Origin: Futiania mangrovi
Lineage (GTDB): Bacteria; Pseudomonadota; Alphaproteobacteria; Futianiales; Futianiaceae
Direction: 5' to 3'
DNA: 64,000 bases
Assembly (NCBI RefSeq): GCF_024158125.1
Contig: NZ_JAMZFT010000004.1
Coordinates: 1 to 64,000, forward strand
The position numbers were made by a program, and so were the translations under genes. How positions within the stretch are numbered: position 1 is the stretch's first letter; every line of letters starts with the position of its first letter. This document shows, one piece after another, positions 28,045 to 37,670 of the stretch. The notes under the pieces were generated by a model, which did not search any database, was not told the origin of the DNA, and worked only from the letters and a program-made list of their open reading frames with translations.

Positions 28045-29993
28045 ACGCGCCCGTGTCCGCGACGTCGCTCATCCGCGCCTGGCCCGTCACCTCCGATGGC
28101 GGTCCTGCGACGCTTGTCGCGGGGGTCGCCTGCAACGCGGCGGAGGCCGGCAAGCGCACGGGCTTCCGGGAGCGCGACTACGGCATCTGGCGGGAGTGGA
28201 CGTGGTCGCAGATCCTCGACGAGGTGCTGGCGCTGGCCGCCGGGTTCGAGGAGCTGGGCCTGAAGCCCGGCGCGGCGCTAACTGTGGTTGGCGACAACCG
28301 CGTCTCGATCTACCTGGCGATGCTGGCTGCGAACGCGCTCCGGGCCTATCCCTCGCCGGTCTTTTCCGACGTGCCGGTGCAGCAGTTCTCCGCCTACATG
28401 CGCCACGGCGCGCCCGACATCGCGGTCGCCGAGGATCAGGAGCAGGTCGACAAGCTGCTTGAGGTGCGCGAGCAGACCGGGCGGCCCTCGATCATCGTCT
28501 ATGACGACAAGCGCGGCCTCGGCGCCTATGAGGCGCCGGGCATCCACGCGCTGGAGGAGGTGGCAGCCCGTGGCCGCGCGCGCCTGCGGGCGGAGCCGGG
28601 CCTCGCTGCCGACCTGGTGAACCGCGCACGGCCCGAAGATCCGGCGGTGCTTCTCTACTCCTCGGGAACCACCGGTCTGCCCAAGGGCGTGCCGCTCACG
28701 CACCGCAATGTGGTGAGCGGCATCGCGAACGCGCGCAAGGGCGGATACTTCAAGGAAAACGAGATCCTGTTCGCCTATCTGCCGACCGCCTGGGTGGGCG
28801 ATTTCGTCTTCTCGCTGGGCGCGGGCGTACTCCTGCGCGCCACGATCAACATCCCCGAACGGCAGGAAACCGCGCTGCACGACCTGCGCGAGGTGGCGCC
28901 GACCTTCTACCTCGCCGCGCCGCGGGCCTGGGACAATATGCTGACGCGCGTGCAGGTGGGCATTGCCGATTCCACGCCGCTGAAGCGCCGGCTGTTCGAC
29001 TTCTTCATGCCGCGCGCGATCGCGATGGAGCGCAAGCGGCTTGCGGGGCAATCCCTCTCCCTGCTGGAGCGGCTGATCGACGCCTTCGGTCGCGTGACGA
29101 TCTATGGACCCATCAAGGATTTCCTCGGGCTTACGCGCGCCGAGCGTGCCTTCACCGGCGGCGAGGCGATGGGCGAGGACACCTTCCTGTTCTTCCGCGC
29201 GCTCGGCATCCGTCTGAAGCAGTTCTATGGCCAGACCGAAACCTGCGCGCTCTCGGCCGCCCAGACCGAGGGCAACGTCAGGCTGCACACGGTCGGACGC
29301 GCCATGCCCGGCGTCGAGGTGAAGGTCGACGGGAACGGCGAGATCCTGATTCGCTCGGAGTCGGTGTTCGGGGGTTATGCCGACAATCCGGACGCCACGG
29401 CGGACGCGCTGAGCGACGGCTGGCTGCGCACGGGCGACGCCGGCTACATGGAAGACGACGGCAATCTCGTCGTGCTCGGCCGCGTGAGCGAGCTGGTCGA
29501 GACTAAAGACGGCGAGCGCTACATCCCGAACTTCATCGAGAACCGGATCAAGTTCAGCTCCTACATCCGCAATGTCTGCGTGCTGGGCGCGGGGCGCGCC
29601 GACCTCACCGCCATCGTCTGCATCGACGATGAGGCGACCGGCCATTGGGCGGAGGTGCGCTCGCTCTCCTACACCTCCTATGCCGACCTGTCGCAGCGGC
29701 CGGAGGTCTATGAGCTGGTCAAGGGCGTGATCCGGCACGTCAACGAGACCCAGCCGGAGGCGCTGAAAATCCGCCGCTTCGTCAACCTGCACAAGGACTT
29801 CGACGCCGACGACGGCGAGATCACGCGCACCCGCAAGCTGCGCCGCAACGTCATCGAGGAGCATTACGGAAAGCTCGTGGACGCGCTCTACGACGGGTCG
29901 GAGCGCGTCACCTTCGAGGCGAAGATCACCTATGACGACGGCACCACCGGCGTGCTGACCCGGGAACTCAGGATTCACGAGGTGGGCGGCTGA
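28041..29993 (+). CDS. Long-chain-type AMP-dependent acyl-CoA synthetase
   Basis: A 650-aa ANL enzyme of the long-chain acyl-CoA synthetase type, longer than the 510-aa ligase at 8758. The P-loop reads YSSGTTGLPKGVPLTH, the hinge GWLRTGDAGYM, and the C-lid carries GRVSELVETKDGERYIP. It overlaps the LivG gene and the LivH gene by 4 bp and 1 bp. It is thus translated as part of the transporter, which suggests coupling of uptake to CoA activation (vectorial acylation). The substrate is unknown; a branched, cyclic or terpenoid acid would fit the shared TetR motif. Confidence 0.9.
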   Translation: MNAPVSATSLIRAWPVTSDGGPATLVAGVACNAAEAGKRTGFRERDYGIWREWTWSQILDEVLALAAGFEELGLKPGAALTVVGDNRVSIYLAMLAANALRAYPSPVFSDVPVQQFSAYMRHGAPDIAVAEDQEQVDKLLEVREQTGRPSIIVYDDKRGLGAYEAPGIHALEEVAARGRARLRAEPGLAADLVNRARPEDPAVLLYSSGTTGLPKGVPLTHRNVVSGIANARKGGYFKENEILFAYLPTAWVGDFVFSLGAGVLLRATINIPERQETALHDLREVAPTFYLAAPRAWDNMLTRVQVGIADSTPLKRRLFDFFMPRAIAMERKRLAGQSLSLLERLIDAFGRVTIYGPIKDFLGLTRAERAFTGGEAMGEDTFLFFRALGIRLKQFYGQTETCALSAAQTEGNVRLHTVGRAMPGVEVKVDGNGEILIRSESVFGGYADNPDATADALSDGWLRTGDAGYMEDDGNLVVLGRVSELVETKDGERYIPNFIENRIKFSSYIRNVCVLGAGRADLTAIVCIDDEATGHWAEVRSLSYTSYADLSQRPEVYELVKGVIRHVNETQPEALKIRRFVNLHKDFDADDGEITRTRKLRRNVIEEHYGKLVDALYDGSERVTFEAKITYDDGTTGVLTRELRIHEVGG

Positions 29994-30880
29994 TGGACCT
30001 GATCCTTCTCCTCGAGCTGGCGATCAACGGCGTCTTCATCGGCCTGATGTACGCGCTCGTCGCCGCCGGTATCGTGCTGATCTACAAGACGTCGGGCATC
30101 GCCAACCTGGCGCAGGGCGCGCTCGCCATGATGGGGGCCTATGTCACGTGGGCGCTGGCGACGCTCGCCGGCCTGCCGATGTGGCTGTCGATCCCGGTGG
30201 CGCTGGCGGCGATGTTCGCCACCGGCATCCTGACGGAACGGCTGGCGCTGCGCCGCATGATCGGCCAGCCGGTCATCATGGTCATCATGCTGACGCTCGG
30301 CCTGGAGATCATGCTGCGCGGCCTGCTGCCGGGCATCTTCGGCGCGGCGGTGAAACGGCTGGACCTCGGGATTCCCAACGCACCGCTCTTCGTCGGCGAT
30401 CTTCTCATCAACCGGGCAATCCTGATCGGAGGCTCGATCTCCTTCGCGCTGATCCTGGCCTCGGTCTTCTTCTTCAATTCCCGCCTCGGCATCATGATGC
30501 GCGCCGTTTCCGACGATCAGGGGGCCTCCTGGTCGGTCGGCATCCGGGTGGAGCGCGCGATCGCCATCGCCTGGGGCCTCTCCGCCATGATGGCGACGAC
30601 GGCGGGCGTGCTGTGGGGCTCCACGCAGGGCGTGGACTGGTCGCTGTCGCTGCTGCTGATCAAGGCGCTGGCGATCGCGATCCTGGGCGGCCTCGACTCA
30701 ATCGTCGGCGTGATCATCGCGGGCATCCTTGTCGGCCTCGCGGAGAGCCTGGCGACCGGCATCCTCGATCCCATCATCGGCGGCGGCACGCGCGACGTGG
30801 TCGCGTCCGTCATCATCCTGCTCACGCTGCTTTTGCGCCCGCACGGGCTCTTCGGCCGCGAACACATCGAGAGGGTCTGA
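29993..30880 (+). CDS. livH: Liv-type ABC transporter permease (LivH family)
   Basis: A 295-aa integral membrane protein starting MDLILLLELAINGVFIGLMYAL, with the LivH segment SGIANLAQGALAMMGAY. Its ATG overlaps the acyl-CoA synthetase stop and its own stop overlaps the LivM start (TGATG). It is expected to form the transmembrane pore with the next protein and to be powered by the LivG (27220) and LivF (33329) ATPases. Confidence 0.9.
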   Translation: MDLILLLELAINGVFIGLMYALVAAGIVLIYKTSGIANLAQGALAMMGAYVTWALATLAGLPMWLSIPVALAAMFATGILTERLALRRMIGQPVIMVIMLTLGLEIMLRGLLPGIFGAAVKRLDLGIPNAPLFVGDLLINRAILIGGSISFALILASVFFFNSRLGIMMRAVSDDQGASWSVGIRVERAIAIAWGLSAMMATTAGVLWGSTQGVDWSLSLLLIKALAIAILGGLDSIVGVIIAGILVGLAESLATGILDPIIGGGTRDVVASVIILLTLLLRPHGLFGREHIERV

Positions 30881-31953
30881 TGTTCTACCGCCGCGCCGGG
30901 ATCAGCCACACCCGCTACCAGGACGAGCGCCAGATCTGGCCGCTGCCGCTCGACCGCTTCCTGGTGGCGGCGGTGTTCGTCCTGCTGCTGGCCGCACCCT
31001 TCCTCGTCGACCGGCTCTACCTCGTCAGCTACCTGGTGCCCTGGGTGATCTGGTCGACCGCGGCGCTGGGCCTCAACCTGCTTATGGGTGGGGCGGGGCA
31101 GATACACCTCGGCTACGGCGCGGTCATCGCCATCGGCGCCTACGGTTCCGTGCATCTGGTGCGGGCGGGCGTGCCCTTCGAGATCGCCATGATCGCCGGC
31201 GGCCTGCTGAGTGCGGGTATCGGCATCGTCTTCGGAGCCGCCGCGCTCCGGGTGAAGGGGCTCTATCTCGCCATGGCGACGCTCGCCATGCAGTACATCG
31301 TGGACTTCGTTATCATCCAGTTCCCGGCGATCAGCGGGGGCACGCAGGCGACGCTGCAGGTGCCGCCGGTGACCTTCTTCGGAATTCCGGTGACGGGCGA
31401 CGTGGCACCCTACTACGTGGCGCTGTTCGTCTGCGTGGTGGTGACGCTCTTCATGCTGAACGTGAAGCGCACGAGCTTCGGGCGCGCGCTGGCGGCGGTG
31501 CGCGAGAAGGACTACGCCGCCGCGATCATCGGCGTCAGCACCTTTCGCTTCAAGATGCTGGCGTTCTGGGTCAGCTCCTTCATCGGGGGCGTGGTCGGTT
31601 CGGTGCTGGCGGTCTGCTATTACCGCGCGATCTCGCCCGACCAGTTTCACCTCGACCTGTCGATCCAGCTGGTGGCGATGGTGATCGTGGGCGGTCTCGG
31701 CTCGGTGCTCGGCTCCTTCTTCGGCGTGGCGCTCATCCTGTTCGCACCCATCGTGCTGAACCAGGTCATCGGCTTCCTGGCAACCGAGCTGGGGCTGGCG
31801 ATCTCGATGGACCTGCGCTCGCACCTGCCGCTCGTTCTCTACGGCATCCTGATCATCGGCTTCCTGCTGTGGGAGCCGCTGGGCCTGTCCAAGATCTACA
31901 ACAACGCGCGCAACTATTTCCTCGTTTGGCCCTTCAGGCATGCCAGGCATTGA
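30880..31953 (+). CDS. livM: Liv-type ABC transporter permease (LivM family)
   Basis: A 357-aa membrane permease beginning MFYRRAGISHTRYQDE, a hydrophilic cytoplasmic start, and continuing with LivM hallmarks LNLLMGGAGQIHLGYGA and LYLAMATLAMQYI. Unlike the first Liv system, the permease is not fused to an ATPase. The binding-protein gene follows after 35 bp. Confidence 0.9.
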   Translation: MFYRRAGISHTRYQDERQIWPLPLDRFLVAAVFVLLLAAPFLVDRLYLVSYLVPWVIWSTAALGLNLLMGGAGQIHLGYGAVIAIGAYGSVHLVRAGVPFEIAMIAGGLLSAGIGIVFGAAALRVKGLYLAMATLAMQYIVDFVIIQFPAISGGTQATLQVPPVTFFGIPVTGDVAPYYVALFVCVVVTLFMLNVKRTSFGRALAAVREKDYAAAIIGVSTFRFKMLAFWVSSFIGGVVGSVLAVCYYRAISPDQFHLDLSIQLVAMVIVGGLGSVLGSFFGVALILFAPIVLNQVIGFLATELGLAISMDLRSHLPLVLYGILIIGFLLWEPLGLSKIYNNARNYFLVWPFRHARH

Positions 31954-31988
31954 GCGTGAAACAAGAACTCAAATCGGGAGGAAACATC

Positions 31989-33251
31989 ATGTCGGTTACA
32001 CGTCGTACGGTTCTCCAGGGCGCGGCGCTCGCCGCCCTGGTCTCGCAGGTCCCGGTCACGCGCGCCTTCGCGCAGGACAAGGTGATCCGCTTCGCGATGC
32101 CGCAGGACTTCACGCGCATCTATACGTTCGTGACGTCCGAATACAGCCAGGGGCAGCGCGATTACATCAGCCTCGTGAACGGCCGCGGCGGGATCAACGG
32201 CTACACGATCCTTGCCGACGTCTCCGACCACGGTAACGACATGCCGCGCGCGATCGAGGCCTATGAGCGGGCCAAGGCCGAGGGCGCCGTCCTGATCGAC
32301 CCGCTGTCGACGCCGGTCGCGCGTGCGCTCGTGCCGCGCGTGCTGGAGGACAAGATCAATCTCATCACGGCCTTCTCCGGGCGCTCGGACGCGGCGGACG
32401 GATCCGTCTTCCCCTATGTGCTGCCGCTGACGCCGAACTACTGGACGCAGGCCGGCCTGCTGATCGACTTCTTCCGCCAGCAGGACGGCGACCTGAAGGG
32501 CAAGACGATCTGCTTCGTGCACATCGACACGCCCTTCGGCAAGGAGCCGCTGCCAATCCTTGAGAAACTGGCCGAGAAGGAAGGCTTCAAGCTGCAGGCC
32601 TTCCCCTATACGCCGCCCGGCAACGACCAGTCGGCGATCTGGCCGCAGGTGCGGCGCGCGCGCCCCGACTGGGTGATGTTCTGGGGTGCGGCCGTGGGCC
32701 AGACGGTGGCACTGACGGAGGCGATCCGCAACGGCCTGCCGATGGACCGCGTGTCCTCTTCCGTCTGGATCTCGGAATCCGACATGGAGGTCGTCGGCAA
32801 GGCCGACACCAAGGGCGTCCTCAAGGTCGAGCCCTGCGCATCCGGCCGCGATCCGCAGATCATCCAGGACATCCTCAAGGAGGTCGTGGACGCTGGAAAG
32901 GGCGCCGGACCGAAGGAGAAGGTCGGCACCAGCTACTACAACTATGGTGTCATGCTGGCCGCGCTCATGGTCGAGGGCGTGCGCATGGCCTTCGAGAAGA
33001 ACCCGAACGGCCCGATCAACGGCGAATGGATGAACGCCGGTCTGCGGTCGATCACCAACTTCGACGCCGGCGGCTTCATCCCGCCGACGACGGTGACGCC
33101 GGAAGACCACCAGGGCGGCGGGAAGGCCCGCATCGCGCGCTGGGACGGCGAGAAGTTCGTGCCCGCCACCGACTGGTACTCGGCGAACCAGGACGTGGTG
33201 TGGGAGGAGGTCCGCAAGTACTCCGCCCAGTTTAAGGCAACCGGCAAGTAG
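31989..33251 (+). CDS. ABC transporter substrate-binding protein, Tat-exported Liv family
   Basis: A 420-aa binding protein, ATG at 31989 behind GGGAGG. The N-terminus MSVTRRTVLQGAALAALV has twin arginines followed by a hydrophobic stretch and ends TRAFAQ, a likely Tat signal with cleavage after residue 32. The mature domain (KVIRFAMPQDFTRIYTFVTS) resembles binding proteins of Liv systems that sit with acyl-CoA synthetases, often linked to aromatic or alicyclic acid uptake. It is followed by a stem-loop and the LivF gene. Tat export may mean folding in the cytoplasm. Confidence 0.88.
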   Translation: MSVTRRTVLQGAALAALVSQVPVTRAFAQDKVIRFAMPQDFTRIYTFVTSEYSQGQRDYISLVNGRGGINGYTILADVSDHGNDMPRAIEAYERAKAEGAVLIDPLSTPVARALVPRVLEDKINLITAFSGRSDAADGSVFPYVLPLTPNYWTQAGLLIDFFRQQDGDLKGKTICFVHIDTPFGKEPLPILEKLAEKEGFKLQAFPYTPPGNDQSAIWPQVRRARPDWVMFWGAAVGQTVALTEAIRNGLPMDRVSSSVWISESDMEVVGKADTKGVLKVEPCASGRDPQIIQDILKEVVDAGKGAGPKEKVGTSYYNYGVMLAALMVEGVRMAFEKNPNGPINGEWMNAGLRSITNFDAGGFIPPTTVTPEDHQGGGKARIARWDGEKFVPATDWYSANQDVVWEEVRKYSAQFKATGK

Positions 33252-33263
33252 GACGCGGCACGC

Positions 33264-33294
33264 CCGGCCGCCCTGCCGCTGGTGGGGCGGCCGG
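33264..33294 (+). repeat. Stem-loop after the binding-protein gene
   Basis: A perfect 10-bp stem, CCGGCCGCCC with GGGCGGCCGG, around an 11-nt loop. There is no T-run, so full termination is unlikely. It separates the binding-protein gene from livF and probably protects or attenuates the upstream message. Confidence 0.6.
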
Positions 33295-33328
33295 ACCGTC
33301 GCCGCCGGTTCCGGGGAGAGAGGCGTTC

Positions 33329-34120
33329 ATGGCCCTGCTCACGCTGAACAATGTCGAGGTCGTGTACGACGGCGTCTTTCTCGCAGTGAAGGGCGTCTCC
33401 ATCGAGGTGCCCGACAAGGGCCTCGTGGCGCTGCTGGGCGCGAACGGCGCGGGCAAGAGCACGATCCTCAAGTCGGTCAGCGGGCTTCTGGCTCCGGAAC
33501 GCGGCCTCGTGACGCGCGGCCAGATCGCCTTCGAGGGGACGGACATCCTCGCCCTCGACCCGCCCGACCGGGTGCGCAAGGGCATTGTCCACGTGCTCGA
33601 GGGGCGGCGCGTGTTCGAGCATCTGACGCCAGGCGAGAACCTGCTGGCGGCGACGTCGATGCATCGCGACCGGGCGCGGGTGGCCCGGCTGATCGACCAG
33701 ATGTTCACCTTCTTCCCGCGTCTTGCGGAACGATCCAGGGCCAAGGCAGGCTACCTGTCGGGCGGGGAGCAGCAGATGCTCGCCATCGCGCGCGCGCTGA
33801 TGACGGAGCCGAAACTCTTGCTGCTGGACGAGCCTAGCCTGGGCCTCGCCCCTTTCCTCGTCGACGAGATCTTCGACATCATTTCGCGCATCAATGCCGA
33901 ACAGGGCGTCGCGGTCCTGCTGGTCGAGCAGAACGCGCTTGCTGCGCTCGACGTGGTGCAGTCGGCCTATCTGCTGGAGCAGGGCCGCATCGTCATGTCC
34001 GGTTCGGCCGAGGTTCTGCGCTCCAATCCCGACATCCAGGAAGCCTACCTGGGCGGCGGGGTGCAGACCGACTATCACGCGGTCAAGCACTACCGGCGGC
34101 GCAAACGCTGGCTTGCCTGA
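33329..34120 (+). CDS. livF: Liv-type ABC transporter ATPase (LivF family)
   Basis: A 263-aa ATPase with Walker A GANGAGKST, signature LSGGEQQML and Walker B LLLLDEPSLGLAP. The final 20 residues (TDYHAVKHYRRRKRWLA) are a basic tail longer than in classical LivF. It completes the second Liv system together with the LivG at 27220. It is last in the operon; the LysR gene starts 90 bp later and is probably separate. Confidence 0.9.
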   Translation: MALLTLNNVEVVYDGVFLAVKGVSIEVPDKGLVALLGANGAGKSTILKSVSGLLAPERGLVTRGQIAFEGTDILALDPPDRVRKGIVHVLEGRRVFEHLTPGENLLAATSMHRDRARVARLIDQMFTFFPRLAERSRAKAGYLSGGEQQMLAIARALMTEPKLLLLDEPSLGLAPFLVDEIFDIISRINAEQGVAVLLVEQNALAALDVVQSAYLLEQGRIVMSGSAEVLRSNPDIQEAYLGGGVQTDYHAVKHYRRRKRWLA

Positions 34121-34210
34121 CGGCAGGGCACCGGGAGCCGCAGCCTTGCGCCCGCGATCGGGCGCGGCAACAGTGGGAGCAACCTCCACGCTGAGTGCGG
34201 CGCCCGTCTC

Positions 34211-35092
34211 ATGACATTCGACCAACTCCTGACGTTTCTCTGGGTAGCGCGGCTTGGCGGCATGCGCCGTGCGGCCGAGCAGATGAATCTCTCGCAGCCG
34301 GCGATCTCGGCCCGGCTCTCCGCCCTGGAAGACAGCCTGCGCGTCAAGCTGTTCGAGCGCACGCCGCGGGGCGTTGCCCTGACCCGCGCCGGAGAGCTGC
34401 TGCGGACCTATGCCGAGCAGATGTTATTCGTGCGGGAAGAGATCCTTAGCCGGGTCGCCAACCCGGCCGGAATCGACCGGCCCTTCCGCATCGGCTGTTC
34501 TGAGACGATCGCGCAGTCCTGGCTGCCGGACTTCCTGCAGCGGTTCAGCGACCGCTACCCGGGGGTCACGCTGGAACTGACCATCGACATCTCGCTCAAT
34601 CTCCGCGAAGGGCTGATGTCGCACCAGTTCGACCTGTCCTTCCTGATGGGACCCGTTTCCGACTACCAGGTGAAGAACGTGGCGCTTCCCAAGTTTCCGC
34701 TGCGCTGGTACCGCAAGACCGGCGCGCAGAGCGATCTGCGCCGCGTTCCGGTGATCTCCTATTCCCGCCAGACGCGCCCGTACCGGGAACTCTCCTCCGA
34801 ACTGTCGCGCCGCTATGGCCCCGGCGTGCGGGTCTATTCCAGCGCCTCGCTCTCCACCAGCCTCAAGATGATCGCGGCCGGAACGGGCGTCGGCCCCTTC
34901 CCGGAGGCCCTGGCGCGGGAGCTGGTCGCGGCGGGCGAGATCGAGGAGTTCGACCCGGGCTGGGCGATGCCCGCGCTCGACTTCACGGCCTCCTACCTCG
35001 CCGAGCCGCGCGACTTCCTGGCCGAGGAGGCGGCCGATCTGGCCGCGCAGACCGGTCACGAGTGGGCCGAGCGCATGGCGATTCTCGAATGA
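34211..35092 (+). CDS. LysR family transcriptional regulator
   Basis: A 293-aa LysR-type regulator. The winged helix (FDQLLTFLWVARLGGMRRAA, then NLSQPAISARLSALE) spans residues 1-60, and the rest is a periplasmic-binding-protein-like effector domain. It precedes the DUF1445-TRAP operon in the same direction, with a 139-bp gap. LysR genes are usually divergent from their targets, so control of this operon is plausible but not certain. Confidence 0.87.
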   Translation: MTFDQLLTFLWVARLGGMRRAAEQMNLSQPAISARLSALEDSLRVKLFERTPRGVALTRAGELLRTYAEQMLFVREEILSRVANPAGIDRPFRIGCSETIAQSWLPDFLQRFSDRYPGVTLELTIDISLNLREGLMSHQFDLSFLMGPVSDYQVKNVALPKFPLRWYRKTGAQSDLRRVPVISYSRQTRPYRELSSELSRRYGPGVRVYSSASLSTSLKMIAAGTGVGPFPEALARELVAAGEIEEFDPGWAMPALDFTASYLAEPRDFLAEEAADLAAQTGHEWAERMAILE

Positions 35093-35231
35093 AAACACAC
35101 AGGTATGCGATGCGGAGGCCGATATAGAAAATTCTTATCGCCAATGACACAAAACCACGATTTGACGTGATGGGTAGCCACGGCAATCCTTCAACCATCA
35201 GGGTGGGAAAAGCAGAGGGTGACGTGTCACG

Positions 35232-36062
35232 ATGGATTACGAAACCGCGCGCTCCCTCGGTTTGAACGACATCCGCAGCGCGATCCGCAGCGGCGCCTAC
35301 ACGCGGCACACGGCGGGTCTGGCTGATGGCTACCTGCAGTGCAATCTCGTAATCCTTCCCAAGGAGCAGGCCGCCGACTTCCGTGACTTCTGCCTGCGCA
35401 ATCCGCGGCCCTGCCCCCTCATTGCGATGTCCGAGCCCGGCGTTCCGCACTTCTCGGCCTTCGGGACGCAGATCGATCTGCGCACCGACGTGCCGCGCTA
35501 CCGGGTCTACCGGGATGGCGAGGCGACGGCGGAGCCGACGGACATCTCCGATCTTTGGCGCGAAGATCTTGTGGCGTTCGCGCTGGGTTGCTCCTTCACG
35601 TTCGAGCGGGCGCTCATCGCCGCCGGCGTGCCTCTGCGCCATATCGAGCGGGACGTGACCGTGCCGATGTTCGCGACCTCGGTGGCGTGCGAGCGTTCCG
35701 GCCCCTTCCGGGGGAACATGGTCGTCTCGATGCGGCCGATCGCGCCGCACCATCTCGACCTCGTGGATGCGATTTCCGGGCGGTATCCGCATGCGCACGG
35801 TGCGCCCGTTCACCAGGGCAATCCGGCGCAGATCGGCATCACCGACATCATGCACCCGCAGTGGGGCGAGGCTGTCGAAGTGCTGGAGGGCGAGGTGCCG
35901 GTGTTCTGGGCCTGCGGTGTCACGCCGCAGAACGTGCTGACACAGGCGCGGCTGCCCTTCTGCATCACGCATGCGCCCGGACACATGCTGATCACCACCC
36001 GCGACGAGACGTCGCCGGCCAATGTTGAGGATTTCCTCGAGCTTCAAAACAGGGAGACCTAG
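35232..36062 (+). CDS. DUF1445 family putative hydro-lyase
   Basis: A 276-aa protein of the DUF1445 family, annotated in general as a putative hydro-lyase; the bacterial reaction is not established to my knowledge. Family segments include YLQCNLVILP, FALGCSFTFE, GPFRGNMVVSMRP and PGHMLITTRD. The related domain in vertebrates is the N-terminal part of D-glutamate cyclase. The TRAP binding-protein gene starts 4 bp after its stop, so it acts in the same unit as the transporter, probably on the imported acid. Confidence 0.82.
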   Translation: MDYETARSLGLNDIRSAIRSGAYTRHTAGLADGYLQCNLVILPKEQAADFRDFCLRNPRPCPLIAMSEPGVPHFSAFGTQIDLRTDVPRYRVYRDGEATAEPTDISDLWREDLVAFALGCSFTFERALIAAGVPLRHIERDVTVPMFATSVACERSGPFRGNMVVSMRPIAPHHLDLVDAISGRYPHAHGAPVHQGNPAQIGITDIMHPQWGEAVEVLEGEVPVFWACGVTPQNVLTQARLPFCITHAPGHMLITTRDETSPANVEDFLELQNRET

Positions 36063-36066
36063 GACA

Positions 36067-37104
36067 ATGAAGCGTATCATTGCGAGTTCACTGCTTGCGG
36101 CGAGCATCGCCGCTCCGGCTGCGGCTACCGAACTGGCCGTTGTCGGCAGCTGGTCGGGCCTGCCGCTGCACAAGCAGTACGAGGCGCCCTTCTGGTCGGA
36201 GACGCTCCCCGCCGCGTCTGGCGGCAAGATCACCGTCCAGCTGACCACGCACAACCAGATGGGCCTCGGCGTGGCGGACGTGTTCCGTCTGCTGGGCGAC
36301 GGCGTTTATGATGTTGCGATGACGGTGAGCGACTATGCGGTTGCCGATGCGCCGGAACTGGAAGGCCTCGACGTGCCGCTGGTGGCGCTGACGGCCAACG
36401 AGGCGCTGGCGATGGTCAACGCCGCCCGCCCGATGGTGCGCGACATCTTCCGTACGCGCTTCAACTCCGAAGTGCTCGCGATCGCGCCGTACCCACCGCA
36501 GATCGTGTTCTGCAACCACGAGGTCTCCTCGCTGGCGGACCTCAAGGGCCTGAAGATCCGCGGTTCCGGCCGCATGACCACGAAGTTCCTCGAGGCGCTG
36601 GGCGCCGAGGGTGTGAACGTGGCGTTCTCCGAGGTTCCCGGGGCGCTGCAGCGTGGTGTCGTGGATTGCGCCGTGACGGGTGCGGGGTCGGGCTACAACG
36701 CGGGCTGGTGGGAAGTGTCCACGCACCTCGTGACCCTGCCGCTGGGCGGCTGGGATCCGGTCGTGACCGCGATCAACCTGGACAGCTGGAAGGGCCTCGA
36801 CGCCGACACCCAGAACCTGATCCGGGAGCGTATCGCCGAGGACTTCGAGACCCCGGCCTGGGCCTCTGCGCAGAACGCGCTGGTCAATGACGTGGCCTGC
36901 CTCACCGGCAACGGCACCTGCCCCTATGGCGATGCCCGCAACATGAAGCTGGTCGAAGTTTCCGACGCCGACTTCGCCGAAGCGCGCCGCATCCTTGAGC
37001 AGGTGGTGCTTCCCGATTGGGCCGGCCGCGCCGGCGCCGAGTGGGCTGCCCGCTGGAACAAGACCGTCGGCAAGACTGTCGGCGTGAGCGTCCCCGCCAA
37101 CTGA
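36067..37104 (+). CDS. dctP: TRAP transporter substrate-binding protein (DctP family)
   Basis: A 345-aa periplasmic binding protein with a signal peptide of about 20 residues ending APAAAT. The DctP core includes LKGLKIRGSGRM, in which the Arg normally binds the ligand carboxylate. TRAP systems use the ion gradient to take up organic acids. The order DctP-DctQ-DctM is complete, with gaps of 17 bp and a 4-bp overlap. The upstream DUF1445 gene hints at a hydroxy- or amino-acid-like ligand. Confidence 0.88.
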   Translation: MKRIIASSLLAASIAAPAAATELAVVGSWSGLPLHKQYEAPFWSETLPAASGGKITVQLTTHNQMGLGVADVFRLLGDGVYDVAMTVSDYAVADAPELEGLDVPLVALTANEALAMVNAARPMVRDIFRTRFNSEVLAIAPYPPQIVFCNHEVSSLADLKGLKIRGSGRMTTKFLEALGAEGVNVAFSEVPGALQRGVVDCAVTGAGSGYNAGWWEVSTHLVTLPLGGWDPVVTAINLDSWKGLDADTQNLIRERIAEDFETPAWASAQNALVNDVACLTGNGTCPYGDARNMKLVEVSDADFAEARRILEQVVLPDWAGRAGAEWAARWNKTVGKTVGVSVPAN

Positions 37105-37121
37105 ACATCTGGCCCGCCGCA

Positions 37122-37670
37122 ATGGAACAATCACTGTTTAACATCCTGCGGCGGGCCAACCGCTTCGTGGCTGCGATCTGCGGCCTCGCCGTCGCGGGAT
37201 GTACTGTCTTCATCCTGCTCGACATCGTGCTCCGCCAGACCGGCGGCTCGTTCGGCGGCACCGACGAGATCGCCGGCTACGTGATGGCTGCCATCACGAC
37301 CTGGGGCCTTTCCTATGCCTTGCTGGAGCGCGCGCACGTCCGGATCGACGTGCTGCGCGGGGTCTTGCAGACGCCCGGGAAGATCTTTCTCGACATGGTG
37401 TCCCTGCTGTCCCTGGCCTTCGTTGCCATCGTTCTTGCCATCCAGTCCTGGCCCGTTCTCGCCCGCACGCTCCAGAACGACGCCCGCGCGAATACGCCGC
37501 TCGAGACGCCCCTGATCGTTCCGCAGGCGCTGTGGTTCGGCGGCCTTGTGTGGTTCGCGCTCATGGCTTCGCTGCTGGTGCTCGTTGCCTGCCTCGCGAT
37601 CGTCCGGCGCGAGCCAGCCCTCGTCGAGCAGTCCATCGGCCTGCAATCCGAATTGGAGGGCGCAGAATGA
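37122..37670 (+). CDS. dctQ: TRAP transporter small permease (DctQ family)
   Basis: A 182-aa protein with four predicted membrane helices, the usual DctQ topology. It begins MEQSLFNILRRANRFVAA and has the FGGTDEIAGYVMAAITTWG segment between helices 1 and 2, typical of DctQ. It pairs with DctM to form the membrane part. The stop overlaps the DctM start (ATGA). Confidence 0.88.
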   Translation: MEQSLFNILRRANRFVAAICGLAVAGCTVFILLDIVLRQTGGSFGGTDEIAGYVMAAITTWGLSYALLERAHVRIDVLRGVLQTPGKIFLDMVSLLSLAFVAIVLAIQSWPVLARTLQNDARANTPLETPLIVPQALWFGGLVWFALMASLLVLVACLAIVRREPALVEQSIGLQSELEGAE

